Assembly: GCA_947631885.1 (NCBI GenBank)
Contig: CANRMZ010000051.1
Location: forward strand, 1-7,811
Direction of reading: 5' to 3'
Origin: an uncultured Bacilli bacterium
Lineage (GTDB): Bacteria; Bacillota_I; Bacilli_A; RF39; UBA660
DNA length: 7,811 bases
Positions 1 through 5,332 of the stretch are shown here, piece by piece. Numbering within the stretch: the first letter of the stretch is position 1; each line of letters starts with the position of its first letter. The notes below the pieces were generated by a model. It was not told the origin of the DNA. It saw only the letters and a list, made by a program, of their open reading frames with translations, and searched no databases. Position numbers and translations under genes: made by a program.

Positions 1-45
1 TCCACCTTTTTGATTTGCTACTGCAATAACTTTGCAATTAGACAT
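1..45 (-). CDS. ParA/Soj-family ATPase, N-terminal fragment cut by window edge
   Basis: Only the first 15 codons are present, from an ATG at 45. They read MSNCKVIAVANQKGG, the first beta-strand and the start of the deviant Walker A loop (KGGxGKT) of ParA/MinD-type P-loop ATPases. These proteins act with a ParB-like partner in segregating chromosomes, plasmids or integrative elements. The start is well supported by a strong Shine-Dalgarno (AAAGGAGG, 59-52) 6 to 7 nt upstream. The NCKxIAxxNQKGG opening reminds me more of ParA proteins on clostridial or streptococcal mobile elements than of chromosomal Soj (MGKIIAIxNQKGG), but 15 residues cannot settle that. The family call is fairly safe; the subtype is a guess. 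Confidence 0.8.
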   Translation of the reverse strand, partial: MSNCKVIAVANQKGG

Positions 46-71
46 TTCTTGCCTCCTTTCTTTCTAAACTC

Positions 72-92
72 TAGCCATCATAAAAATGGCTA
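72..92. promoter_or_regulatory. Inverted repeat in the parA leader
   Basis: A perfect 7-bp inverted repeat, TAGCCAT (72-78) and ATGGCTA (86-92), is separated by 7 nt. It sits between the terminator at 104-130 and the parA Shine-Dalgarno (52-59). There is no T-run beside it on either strand, so it is not an intrinsic terminator. It could be an operator for autoregulation, which is known for some ParA systems, or an RNA hairpin in the parA leader. I found no convincing -35/-10 pair for parA nearby. The repeat is visible; its function is inference. Confidence 0.35.
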
Positions 93-103
93 TGTACGGC
101 AAT

Positions 104-130
104 AAAAAAAGAATTGAAATAATCAATTCC
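104..130 (-). terminator. Intrinsic terminator upstream of parA
   Basis: On the minus strand GAATTGA and TCAATTC form a perfect 7-bp stem (129-123 with 117-111) with a 5-nt loop, followed at once by seven T residues (110-104) and ATT. The stem is AT-rich but the geometry is that of a Rho-independent terminator. It would end transcription from the yabG-like gene, whose stop is about 130 nt upstream, and it separates that gene from parA. Confidence 0.7.
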
Positions 131-259
131 TATTATGTATTGTTAATTAAAATTAATATCACATTTAGTTACTTAAGAGTATGTCACCCTCATCTTTTGA
201 ATGCAGAATTTTTTAAAAAAATCATCAAAATTTTTAATTTTTTGGCTTTTTTGAATTTT
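131..259. other. AT-rich gap with clustered A/T tracts, no gene seen
   Basis: Between the yabG-like stop and the terminator I find no open frame with a ribosome binding site in either orientation. The part at 206-275 holds T or A runs of 5 to 7 nt (209-214, 215-221, 231-235, 238-243, 247-252, 256-261, 270-275), several spaced 9 to 10 nt apart, as in intrinsically bent DNA. The 13-mer GAATTTTTTAAAA occurs twice, at 206-218 and 253-265. It could be decayed coding sequence from the missing part of yabG, but no frame restores recognisable YabG residues. Confidence 0.5.
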
Positions 260-568
260 TTAAAATTGATTTTTTCTCGATAAATAAAGGGTTTGTGAGT
301 GGTTACTTAATTTAATGTCAGTATCAATATGAAGAATTTTACCTGGAAGATAGAAAAAATCATCTCGGGTTTCCTTTTTCGATAACTCGACTTTAAAATC
401 ATCTTCAACATCGGTTACCTTTTCTAAATCGCTTATAGTACTATCTGCGCATAATCTTACATATACCCCTTTTAAAAAGACAATATCATCTTTAATATTA
501 ATAACCTTAAATACTGTGTCATGATTATATGATTTACGCGTCACATAATCACCAATTTCAATATTCAA
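260..568 (-). CDS. Truncated YabG-like protein, N-terminal part only
   Basis: This 102-residue frame matches the start of YabG, the sporulation-specific protease that processes coat proteins and SpoIVA in Bacillus. Residues 5-14 (IGDYVTRKSY) and 37-46 (VRLCADSTIS) fit YabG's N-terminal IGDxVxRKSY and VRLIADSDFS. Residues 73-84 (YLPGKILHIDTD) fit its FHMPGKVLHLDGD, which I take as the first strand of the protease domain. The frame stops 18 residues later, whereas B. subtilis YabG is about 290 residues, so nearly the whole catalytic domain is missing. The linker before the LPGK segment is also short. I chose TTG at 568 because GGTGAT (578-573), matching the 16S tail, lies just upstream; in-frame TTG at 580 and GTG at 577 lack a site. 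It has its own promoter and is followed by a terminator, so it may still be expressed. Whether it is a remnant or a stand-alone small protein is open. Confidence 0.6.
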   Translation of the reverse strand: MNIEIGDYVTRKSYNHDTVFKVINIKDDIVFLKGVYVRLCADSTISDLEKVTDVEDDFKVELSKKETRDDFFYLPGKILHIDTDIKLSNHSQTLYLSRKNQF

Positions 569-583
569 ATATATCACCAATAA

Positions 584-612
584 ATTATATGTTAAATTAT
601 TTAGGTTATTAA
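584..612 (-). promoter_or_regulatory. Sigma-A-type promoter for the yabG-like gene
   Basis: TTAATA (612-607), a 17-nt spacer, and TATAAT (589-584) form a promoter with a perfect -10 and a 4/6 -35. It lies between the upstream gene's terminator and the yabG-like start. The predicted start site is near 577, which would leave the Shine-Dalgarno at almost the very 5' end of the RNA and a leader of about 10 nt. Confidence 0.5.
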
Positions 613-620
613 CATTGTTT

Positions 621-649
621 CAAAAAAAAGAATGGCTATAAACCATTCT
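621..649 (-). terminator. Intrinsic terminator after the membrane protein gene
   Basis: On the minus strand AGAATGG (649-643) pairs perfectly with CCATTCT (635-629) across a 7-nt loop, followed by a T-run over 628-622. The stem begins inside the stop codon (650-648) of the membrane protein gene. It is a clear Rho-independent terminator and marks the end of that transcription unit. Confidence 0.88.
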
Positions 650-1385
650 AGTTATTATCATTATTATGATTTTCTTCAATAGGTACAACTGGAGGTTGTG
701 GTATATCTAGTGCTGGACTTACTTCTTCGTGTTTTTCTACTGGAGCAGCAGGGGTTACTTCTGGTGCTGGATGTTCAACAGGTTTAATCTCAGGTATAGC
801 ACCTAAAGATAATCCATCATTTGTACTAGCTGAAGAAACTATTTCTGGTCTTGGAGCTACTACTGTAGCTTGAGGATGATTAACATCTAGTTTTCCAAGT
901 TCAATACCATTTACAAATCTAATAACCTTGTCAACATATTTATTGATAAATTTAGTAATGAAGTTATCCTTCATTGCTTTATTAGCAAGAATTGAAATAA
1001 CAAAAATAAACTTAATTAATATTAATAAATATTGAACAATACTATCAACAATAGAAATTAGTGAATCTACTGGATCAAATAAATAAAGATTTACTTTTGA
1101 TACATCTAAAGGTTCCTCTAAATAGTTGCTAATTATACCAATAAACTTATTGAATGTTGATACAACAAGAGGGAAAACGTCAGTTATTAATCCCCATAAT
1201 GTTGAAAATAAGGTTAATCCTACAAAGAAGGAAACTACCTTCACAATCATTCCTTTAATGGTATCATTGATTTCGCAAAATAATAATATAAATAAAACAA
1301 CAAGTAATAATGTTTGCCAGCCTGCGAATAAACTGGCTAAAATAATTATAGATGCTAGCCCTGAATTAATTTTTAATTTATTCAT
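648..1385 (-). CDS. Unrecognised polytopic membrane protein with proline-rich tail
   Basis: I do not recognise the family of this 245-residue protein. Hydrophobic segments lie at about residues 10-37 (long enough for two short helices), 46-80 (one or two helices) and 108-135. A charged amphipathic stretch follows at 137-160, and then a low-complexity tail from about 170 rich in Pro, Glu, Ala and Val, ending in Asn/Asp. The tail looks disordered and could be cytoplasmic or wall-facing; the topology cannot be read reliably by eye. The start is ATG at 1385, because GGAAGGG (1399-1393) lies 7 nt upstream; an upstream in-frame TTG at 1421 has no such site. The gene sits between rsmA and the yabG-like gene, where Bacillus has nothing, and a strong terminator follows it. 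There is no signal peptidase site, catalytic motif or known domain that I can see. Confidence 0.82.
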   Translation of the reverse strand: MNKLKINSGLASIIILASLFAGWQTLLLVVLFILLFCEINDTIKGMIVKVVSFFVGLTLFSTLWGLITDVFPLVVSTFNKFIGIISNYLEEPLDVSKVNLYLFDPVDSLISIVDSIVQYLLILIKFIFVISILANKAMKDNFITKFINKYVDKVIRFVNGIELGKLDVNHPQATVVAPRPEIVSSASTNDGLSLGAIPEIKPVEHPAPEVTPAAPVEKHEEVSPALDIPQPPVVPIEENHNNDNN

Positions 1386-1409
1386 TTTATATCCCTTCCT
1401 ATTATTTTT

Positions 1410-1415
1410 ATTATA
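1410..1415 (-). promoter_or_regulatory. Possible -10 element for the membrane protein gene
   Basis: A perfect TATAAT (1415-1410) lies 24 nt upstream of the ATG at 1385, in the 59-nt gap after rsmA. I cannot pair it with a good -35 at 16 to 18 nt; the region there is a T-run. In DNA this AT-rich the hexamer could be chance. No terminator separates rsmA from this gene, so readthrough from rsmA is the alternative. Confidence 0.3.
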
Positions 1416-1444
1416 AAACAAAATATTTTATGGAAAAAGTACAA

Positions 1445-2209
1445 TCATTTTTCTTTACATTCTTCATACAATTCTTTAAACACTTCTTCAGATAAATCTT
1501 CCGCTCGAGCAGTAGAATTTAGTCCATATTTTTTTAATACATTATCAACTATTAAAGAATCATACTTTATCAAATTATTTTTTAAAGTTTTGCGTTTGTG
1601 AGCAAAGCAATCTTTTATAAATTGCCAATATTCATTACTAGGTATATCATGTTCTTTATAATTTAATGTTATGATAGCGCTATCAACTTTAGGTGAAGGG
1701 TTAAACTCTGTTCTTGGTACCATGAATTCATATTTAACATCATAAAAATGATTGATGAATACAGTCATATAACCATATTCTCGGCATCCAGGTTTACTAG
1801 TAAATCTTTCAGCAACCTCTTTTTGAACCATAAAAATCATTTTATTAACATTAATATTTGAATTTATTATCTTTTCAATAATAGGACTTGTTATATAGTA
1901 AGGTAAATTGCCAATAATATATAAATTATTATAATTATACTTTTTTAATAAAGAGGGAAAATCTATATTTAATATATCCTCATAAATAATATGGGAACCA
2001 TATTGATTTAAGTATTCTTCCATATCTTTATCTACTTCAATTGCAAGCCAATTGTTTGATAAAGAATTTAGATGTTTTGTTAAGGCTCCTCTTCCCGAAC
2101 CTATCTCAATTATTAAATCGTTTTCATTGCAAACAAATAAAGATACTATTTTTTTAACAATAGTATCATTCTTTAAAAAATTTTGACCTAAAGATTTTTT
2201 AGCTTGCAT
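1445..2209 (-). CDS. rsmA: 16S rRNA (adenine1518-N6/adenine1519-N6)-dimethyltransferase
   Basis: RsmA (KsgA) uses S-adenosylmethionine to dimethylate the two adjacent adenines in the loop of 16S helix 45 late in 30S assembly. Counting from ATG at 2209 the protein has 254 residues, near the short end of the family. Visible are the N-terminal KKSLGQNFL (4-12), the SAM-binding motif IEIGSGRGALT (34-44), the acidic loop AIEVD (56-60) that contacts the SAM ribose, and the catalytic NLPY (101-104). The C-terminal small domain follows. I prefer ATG 2209 over an in-frame GTG at 2230 because homology begins with the KKSLGQNF block and GTG has no ribosome binding site. The start overlaps the 3D-protein gene by 11 nt, so translation is probably coupled. 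Bacillus has rnmV just upstream; here it is absent. The gene ends at TGA, showing that TGA is a stop. Confidence 0.96.
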   Translation of the reverse strand: MQAKKSLGQNFLKNDTIVKKIVSLFVCNENDLIIEIGSGRGALTKHLNSLSNNWLAIEVDKDMEEYLNQYGSHIIYEDILNIDFPSLLKKYNYNNLYIIGNLPYYITSPIIEKIINSNINVNKMIFMVQKEVAERFTSKPGCREYGYMTVFINHFYDVKYEFMVPRTEFNPSPKVDSAIITLNYKEHDIPSNEYWQFIKDCFAHKRKTLKNNLIKYDSLIVDNVLKKYGLNSTARAEDLSEEVFKELYEECKEK

Positions 2210-2747
2210 ATGAAATTGTTTCCCAACCACTTCTGATTATATCATAAGTGATAGGCATTCTTCCGACATTTTTAATAGCATAGTCTACATCAACACTTAA
2301 TAAGTCAAGATCATTACCTGTTACGCCACGATCAAGTACAATAGCAAGAACAGGTTCACTAGATATTTTAGGAGCATTAAATCTAACAACAGTTCCACAC
2401 AGAAGATTTCCACTTGAAGCTACTATCCTAACTTCGCCATATGTATCATCTAAGTAAGTAGTGGCTCCTCCTGATAAGTCTAGATTAGCCATACAAGCAA
2501 GTTTTCCTGTACATGCTGGGCAATTATAAACATATCCTGTTAAATCTCCTGTATATGTATCTTTAGCACTATAAAGTGCGTCATAATCAAATTCATCAAC
2601 TTTTTTAGCCATTGTAGTTAAGTCAACAGCTTTATTTAAGTTGTTGTTTGTTACTTTTGCTTCGTAAATATTAATCTTTGATGAAGAAATAAAAACAACA
2701 ACACCTAAGATAGCTAATTTTAAAATACGAAAAATATTTTTTCTCAT
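2199..2747 (-). CDS. Membrane-anchored or secreted 3D-domain protein (YabE-type position)
   Basis: The 182-residue product has a basic N-terminus (MRKNIFRILK) and one hydrophobic segment at 8-22, without an obvious signal peptidase site, so it is an anchored or exported protein. Residues 69-175 resemble the 3D double-psi beta-barrel domain found in wall-remodelling proteins: a CPACxGKLAC cluster (Cys76, 79, 85), YGEVRIVA (103-110), CGTVVRF (117-123), and LDRGVTGNDLDLL (138-150), equivalent to the family's xDTGGAIKGxxIDLY. Asp139 and Asp148 fit two of the three aspartates that name the domain; the first appears replaced by serine (111-112). There is no G5 domain or DUF348 as in B. subtilis YabE, but the place between tatD and rsmA is the same. 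I chose ATG 2747 over in-frame ATG 2759: GAGGT lies at good distance from 2747, while AAGGA is only 1 nt from 2759. Confidence 0.8.
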   Translation of the reverse strand: MRKNIFRILKLAILGVVVFISSSKINIYEAKVTNNNLNKAVDLTTMAKKVDEFDYDALYSAKDTYTGDLTGYVYNCPACTGKLACMANLDLSGGATTYLDDTYGEVRIVASSGNLLCGTVVRFNAPKISSEPVLAIVLDRGVTGNDLDLLSVDVDYAIKNVGRMPITYDIIRSGWETISYAS

Positions 2748-2763
2748 TTCATACCTCATATCC

Positions 2764-2773
2764 TTAAGCTTAA
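2764..2773. promoter_or_regulatory. 10-bp palindrome at the predicted start site of the 3D gene
   Basis: TTAAGCTTAA is a perfect palindrome immediately downstream of the -10 box at 2783-2778 and covers the expected +1 (about 2771). This is a usual place for a repressor site, but a palindrome of this AT content can occur by chance and no second copy was noticed. Confidence 0.25.
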
Positions 2774-2777
2774 AAGT

Positions 2778-2806
2778 ATTATAACATTACTTATTTAGCT
2801 TGTCAA
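2778..2806 (-). promoter_or_regulatory. Consensus sigma-A promoter inside the 3' end of tatD
   Basis: TTGACA (2806-2801), exactly 17 nt, and TATAAT (2783-2778) give a full-consensus vegetative promoter. The -35 lies in the last codons of tatD and the -10 just after its stop (2789-2787). It should drive the 3D gene and the overlapping rsmA separately from metG-tatD, with a leader of about 24 nt. Confidence 0.9.
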
Positions 2807-3545
2807 AAATTCTATGAGTATTTTTAGTAGTTATATTAGCTATTTCTTCGGAAGATATGCCTAAATATTCGCTTAAAAAATCTACAATATATTTTATATT
2901 ACCAGGAATATTTTGTGTTCCCCGAAAAGGAACAGGTGTTAAAAAGGGACTATCGGTTTCTAAAACAAAATTTTCTATTTCTAAATCTTTTATAACTTCT
3001 TTGATATGGGCATTTTTAAAAGTTACTACCCCATTTATTCCTAGCTTATATCCCATCTTAATATAAATTTGAGCTGTTTCTTTTGAGCCGGAGAAACTAT
3101 GTATAACGCCTTTAACATTATATTTCTTTAATGTAGTGATTGTATCTTCCGTAGCATCTCTGCTATGAATAACAACAGGAAAATTATATTCCTCTGCTAG
3201 TTTTAACTGCTTTTCTAAAAGAGTTATTTGCTTATTTCTATCATAGCCTTCATAGTGATAATCAAGTCCTATTTCGCCGATGGCTACTACTTTATCATCT
3301 TTGATATATCCTTTTAATATTTCTATATCTTCGTCAGTATATCCATCTTGATACTCAGGATGAACTCCAACACAGGCATATACCTCTTCATGATTATGAG
3401 CACAATCCATAGCTTCCTTATTAGTCCTAGCATTAGTACCTGCGGTTATAAAAAGGTTAACATTTAAATCTTTACTTGCTGAAATAACTTCATCTATATC
3501 AGGATAATATTCTTTTTCCAAGTGGCAATGACTATCGATGAACAT
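2787..3545 (-). CDS. tatD: TatD-family metal-dependent DNase/hydrolase
   Basis: The protein is a 252-residue TIM-barrel metallohydrolase of the TatD family (YabD of Bacillus). Members hydrolyse DNA 3' to 5' and some have been linked to D-aminoacyl-tRNA deacylation; the substrate here cannot be told. All metal ligands are visible: HxH in SHCHL (His6, His8), Glu91 in GEIGLDY, His127 in VIHSRD, His149 in VIHSFSG and Asp198 in ETDSPFL. The FRGxxNxP segment at 208-214 is also typical. Length matches the family. The ATG at 3545 directly follows the metG stop with no base between them, a TAAATG junction, and the nearest purine-rich site (AAAGGA) is about 14 nt upstream within metG. Translation is therefore probably coupled to metG and the gene shares the T-box-controlled transcript. 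Confidence 0.95.
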   Translation of the reverse strand: MFIDSHCHLEKEYYPDIDEVISASKDLNVNLFITAGTNARTNKEAMDCAHNHEEVYACVGVHPEYQDGYTDEDIEILKGYIKDDKVVAIGEIGLDYHYEGYDRNKQITLLEKQLKLAEEYNFPVVIHSRDATEDTITTLKKYNVKGVIHSFSGSKETAQIYIKMGYKLGINGVVTFKNAHIKEVIKDLEIENFVLETDSPFLTPVPFRGTQNIPGNIKYIVDFLSEYLGISSEEIANITTKNTHRIFDKLNK

Positions 3546-5081
3546 TTATTTTTCTACAATCCTTTCAAAGATTATTTCGGCATTATTTAACTTCGTTCCA
3601 TCAGCTGTTAAACCAAATGTTTTAGTATCTTCAAAAGATGTATGCTCAGCATTAATATTATTTAAAATCTTTTCTGATGTTTCAGGCATAAACGGTGCGA
3701 GAAGTGATGCACATATTCTTATACATTCAATTAAGTTATAAATAACGGTTTTAAGTCTATCTTGTTTGCTTTCATCTTTAGCTAAAGCCCATGGAGTTGT
3801 ATCATCAATATATTTATTACATTTCTTTAAAACATTAATGATTAAGTCAATAGCTTCAGCAACTTTGATTTCATTCATTTTTTGGACAACTTCATCACTT
3901 AAAGAACTAACACTTTGAATTAAGGCATCATCTACTTCTTCTGTAACTTTAGGATTAGATACTACGCCATCAAAATACTTATTAGCCATAGATACGGTTC
4001 TTGTAACTAGATTTCCTAATATATTGGATAAATCATTATTAGTCTTTTCAATTAATAATTCTCTTGTAATACTACCATCATTAGCATAAGGAATTTCATG
4101 AAGTAAATAATATCTTACTCTATCTACTCCAAATTCTTTAACTAAATCATCAGCATACAAAACATTACCTTTGCTCTTACTCATCTTATCATTATCAAAT
4201 AAAAGCCAAGGATGACCATAAACAGTTTTTGGTAAAGGTAAGTCTAAAGCCATTAAGATAATTGGCCAATAAATGGTATGGAATCTGATGATGTCTTTAC
4301 CAATAACTTGTAAGTCGGCAGGCCATAGTTTATTAAACTGTTCAGAGCTTCCATCAGGATCATAACCAATGAAAGTAATATAGTTTGTTAAGGCGTCAAT
4401 CCAAACATAGATAACGTGGCCTTCATCAAAAGTAACAGGAATTCCCCATTTAAATGATGAACGGGATACGCATAAATCTTGTAATCCTGGCTTAATAAAG
4501 TTATTAATCATTTCGTTTTTACGAGACTCAGGATAAATAAAATCAGGATGTTCATTAATATATTTTTCTAAACGGTCTTGATACTTAGATAGTTTAAAGA
4601 AGTAAGACTCTTCCTTTTTAGGACTTACTGGTCTACCACAGTCAGGACATAGGCCGTTAACAGCTTGCGTTTCTGTCCAGAATGATTCACAAGGAGTACA
4701 ATATAGACCTACATATTCACTTTTGTAAATATCTCCTTGATCATATAGTTTCTTAAATATTTTTTGCACAATAGCTTCATGTTTTTTATCCGTAGTTCTT
4801 ACAAAACTATCATATGAAGTATTCATTACATCCCAAATGCTTTTTAGTTCGGCTGCAATATTATCAACATATTCTTGAGGCTCAATACCGGCTTCTTTAG
4901 CCTTAAGTTCTATTTTCTCCCCGTGTTCATCGGTTCCAGTTTGAAAATAAACATCATAGCCTTCAAATCTTTTAAATCTTGCTATTGCATCTGCTAAAAC
5001 GATTTCATAAGTGTTGCCAATATGCGGTTTTGTAGAGGTATAAGCTATCGCTGTCGTTAAATAAAATTTTGGTTTAGTCAT
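3546..5081 (-). CDS. metG: Methionyl-tRNA synthetase
   Basis: MetRS charges tRNA-Met, including the initiator, with methionine using ATP. It is a class I synthetase of 511 residues. Visible are the HIGH-type signature HIGN (20-23), TGTDEHG (48-54) of the active site, the zinc knuckle in the connective domain with CTPC (128-131) and CPDC (145-148), the VWIDAL segment (226-231), the KMSKSKGN loop (299-306), and then the helical anticodon-binding domain to the end. The C-terminal EMAPII/Trbp111-like tRNA-binding domain of the ~660-residue Bacillus enzyme is absent, as in the ~510-residue mycoplasma enzymes. The start is ATG 5081, with AGGA (5094-5091) 9 nt upstream; an in-frame extension to 5120 runs back into the leader terminator and has no ribosome binding site. 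Expression is under a T-box leader and tatD follows without a gap. Confidence 0.98.
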   Translation of the reverse strand: MTKPKFYLTTAIAYTSTKPHIGNTYEIVLADAIARFKRFEGYDVYFQTGTDEHGEKIELKAKEAGIEPQEYVDNIAAELKSIWDVMNTSYDSFVRTTDKKHEAIVQKIFKKLYDQGDIYKSEYVGLYCTPCESFWTETQAVNGLCPDCGRPVSPKKEESYFFKLSKYQDRLEKYINEHPDFIYPESRKNEMINNFIKPGLQDLCVSRSSFKWGIPVTFDEGHVIYVWIDALTNYITFIGYDPDGSSEQFNKLWPADLQVIGKDIIRFHTIYWPIILMALDLPLPKTVYGHPWLLFDNDKMSKSKGNVLYADDLVKEFGVDRVRYYLLHEIPYANDGSITRELLIEKTNNDLSNILGNLVTRTVSMANKYFDGVVSNPKVTEEVDDALIQSVSSLSDEVVQKMNEIKVAEAIDLIINVLKKCNKYIDDTTPWALAKDESKQDRLKTVIYNLIECIRICASLLAPFMPETSEKILNNINAEHTSFEDTKTFGLTADGTKLNNAEIIFERIVEK

Positions 5082-5100
5082 ATAAACTCTTCCTTTCTTC

Positions 5101-5160
5101 AATAAAAAAATCATGAACAAAAGGACGAACTAATCCGCGGTACCACCTTTATTCATGATT
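5101..5160 (-). terminator. Terminator/antiterminator part of the metG T-box leader
   Basis: AATCATGAA (5160-5152) pairs perfectly with TTCATGATT (5117-5109), the latter running into five more T residues and ATT, as in an intrinsic terminator. Inside it lies the antiterminator: AAAGG (5150-5146) pairs with CCTTT (5124-5120), with the TGGTACC bulge and a short GCG/CGT helix. The bulge UGGU would pair with an ACCA tRNA end, which agrees with tRNA-Met (discriminator A). An upstream CATGA (5166-5162) can pair with TCATG (5158-5154) and would compete for the terminator's 5' arm. Confidence 0.65.
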
Positions 5161-5297
5161 TATCATGCTCTCTAATCGATATGGGGATTACCCTCAAAAA
5201 CTCCAAGACCCACAAATTATTTAAGTTTACTCATTTTCATCAACCATGAGCTTTCTATAAAACTTTAGATAAAAATCCTTCTTTTCCTCGTTTTTGT
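5101..5297 (-). ncRNA. T-box riboswitch leader of metG
   Basis: The hallmark T-box AAAGGTGGTACCGCGG lies at 5150-5135. Upstream a Stem I can be drawn. AAAAAC (5295-5290) pairs with GUUUUU (5201-5196) at the base. A GAGGA K-turn-like segment follows. The distal part has AGAAAG, then CTCAT (5250-5246) closing with ATGAG (5234-5230) around the loop GGUUGAUGAAA (5245-5235), which fits the consensus GGNUGNUGNNAN. T-boxes sense uncharged tRNA through a specifier codon in Stem I and the tRNA 3' end at the T-box bulge, and turn on synthetase genes. Position before metG implies tRNA-Met, but I cannot find AUG in the specifier loop: the 3' strand there (5216-5209) reads UUUGUGGG. Confidence 0.9.
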
Positions 5298-5303
5298 AAG
5301 TCC

Positions 5304-5332
5304 ATATTAACATAACATTTAACTATTTTCAA
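5304..5332 (-). promoter_or_regulatory. Promoter for the metG T-box leader
   Basis: TTGAAA (5332-5327), 17 nt, and TAATAT (5309-5304) form a 5/6 and 4/6 match to the vegetative consensus. The predicted start near 5297 falls just before the base of Stem I, which supports the assignment. The -35 overlaps the last codons of the SpoVT-like gene, and no terminator lies between that gene and the leader, so transcripts from mfd-spoVT would also run into the T-box. Confidence 0.72.

Noticed and set aside
86..283. Plus-strand 65-codon open frame
   Set aside because: No ribosome binding site before its ATG, composition simply reflects A/T tracts, and it overlaps the end of the yabG-like frame and a terminator on the other strand.
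1126..1416. Plus-strand open frame over the membrane protein gene
   Set aside because: It is antisense to a gene with a good start, Shine-Dalgarno and terminator; no recognisable motif.
1421..1440. Terminator after rsmA
   Set aside because: The possible stem consists only of A-T pairs with a loose loop and no following T-run.
2210..2230. rsmA start at GTG 2230
   Set aside because: No Shine-Dalgarno at that distance and homology begins at the KKSLGQNF block after ATG 2209; I cannot fully exclude it.
5082..5120. metG start extended to 5120
   Set aside because: The extension has no ribosome binding site, is hydrophobic unlike the family N-terminus, and would lie within the T-box terminator.
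5230..5245. AUG triplets in the distal part of the T-box Stem I as the specifier
   Set aside because: They lie in the conserved distal loop motif and its closing helix, not in the specifier internal loop.
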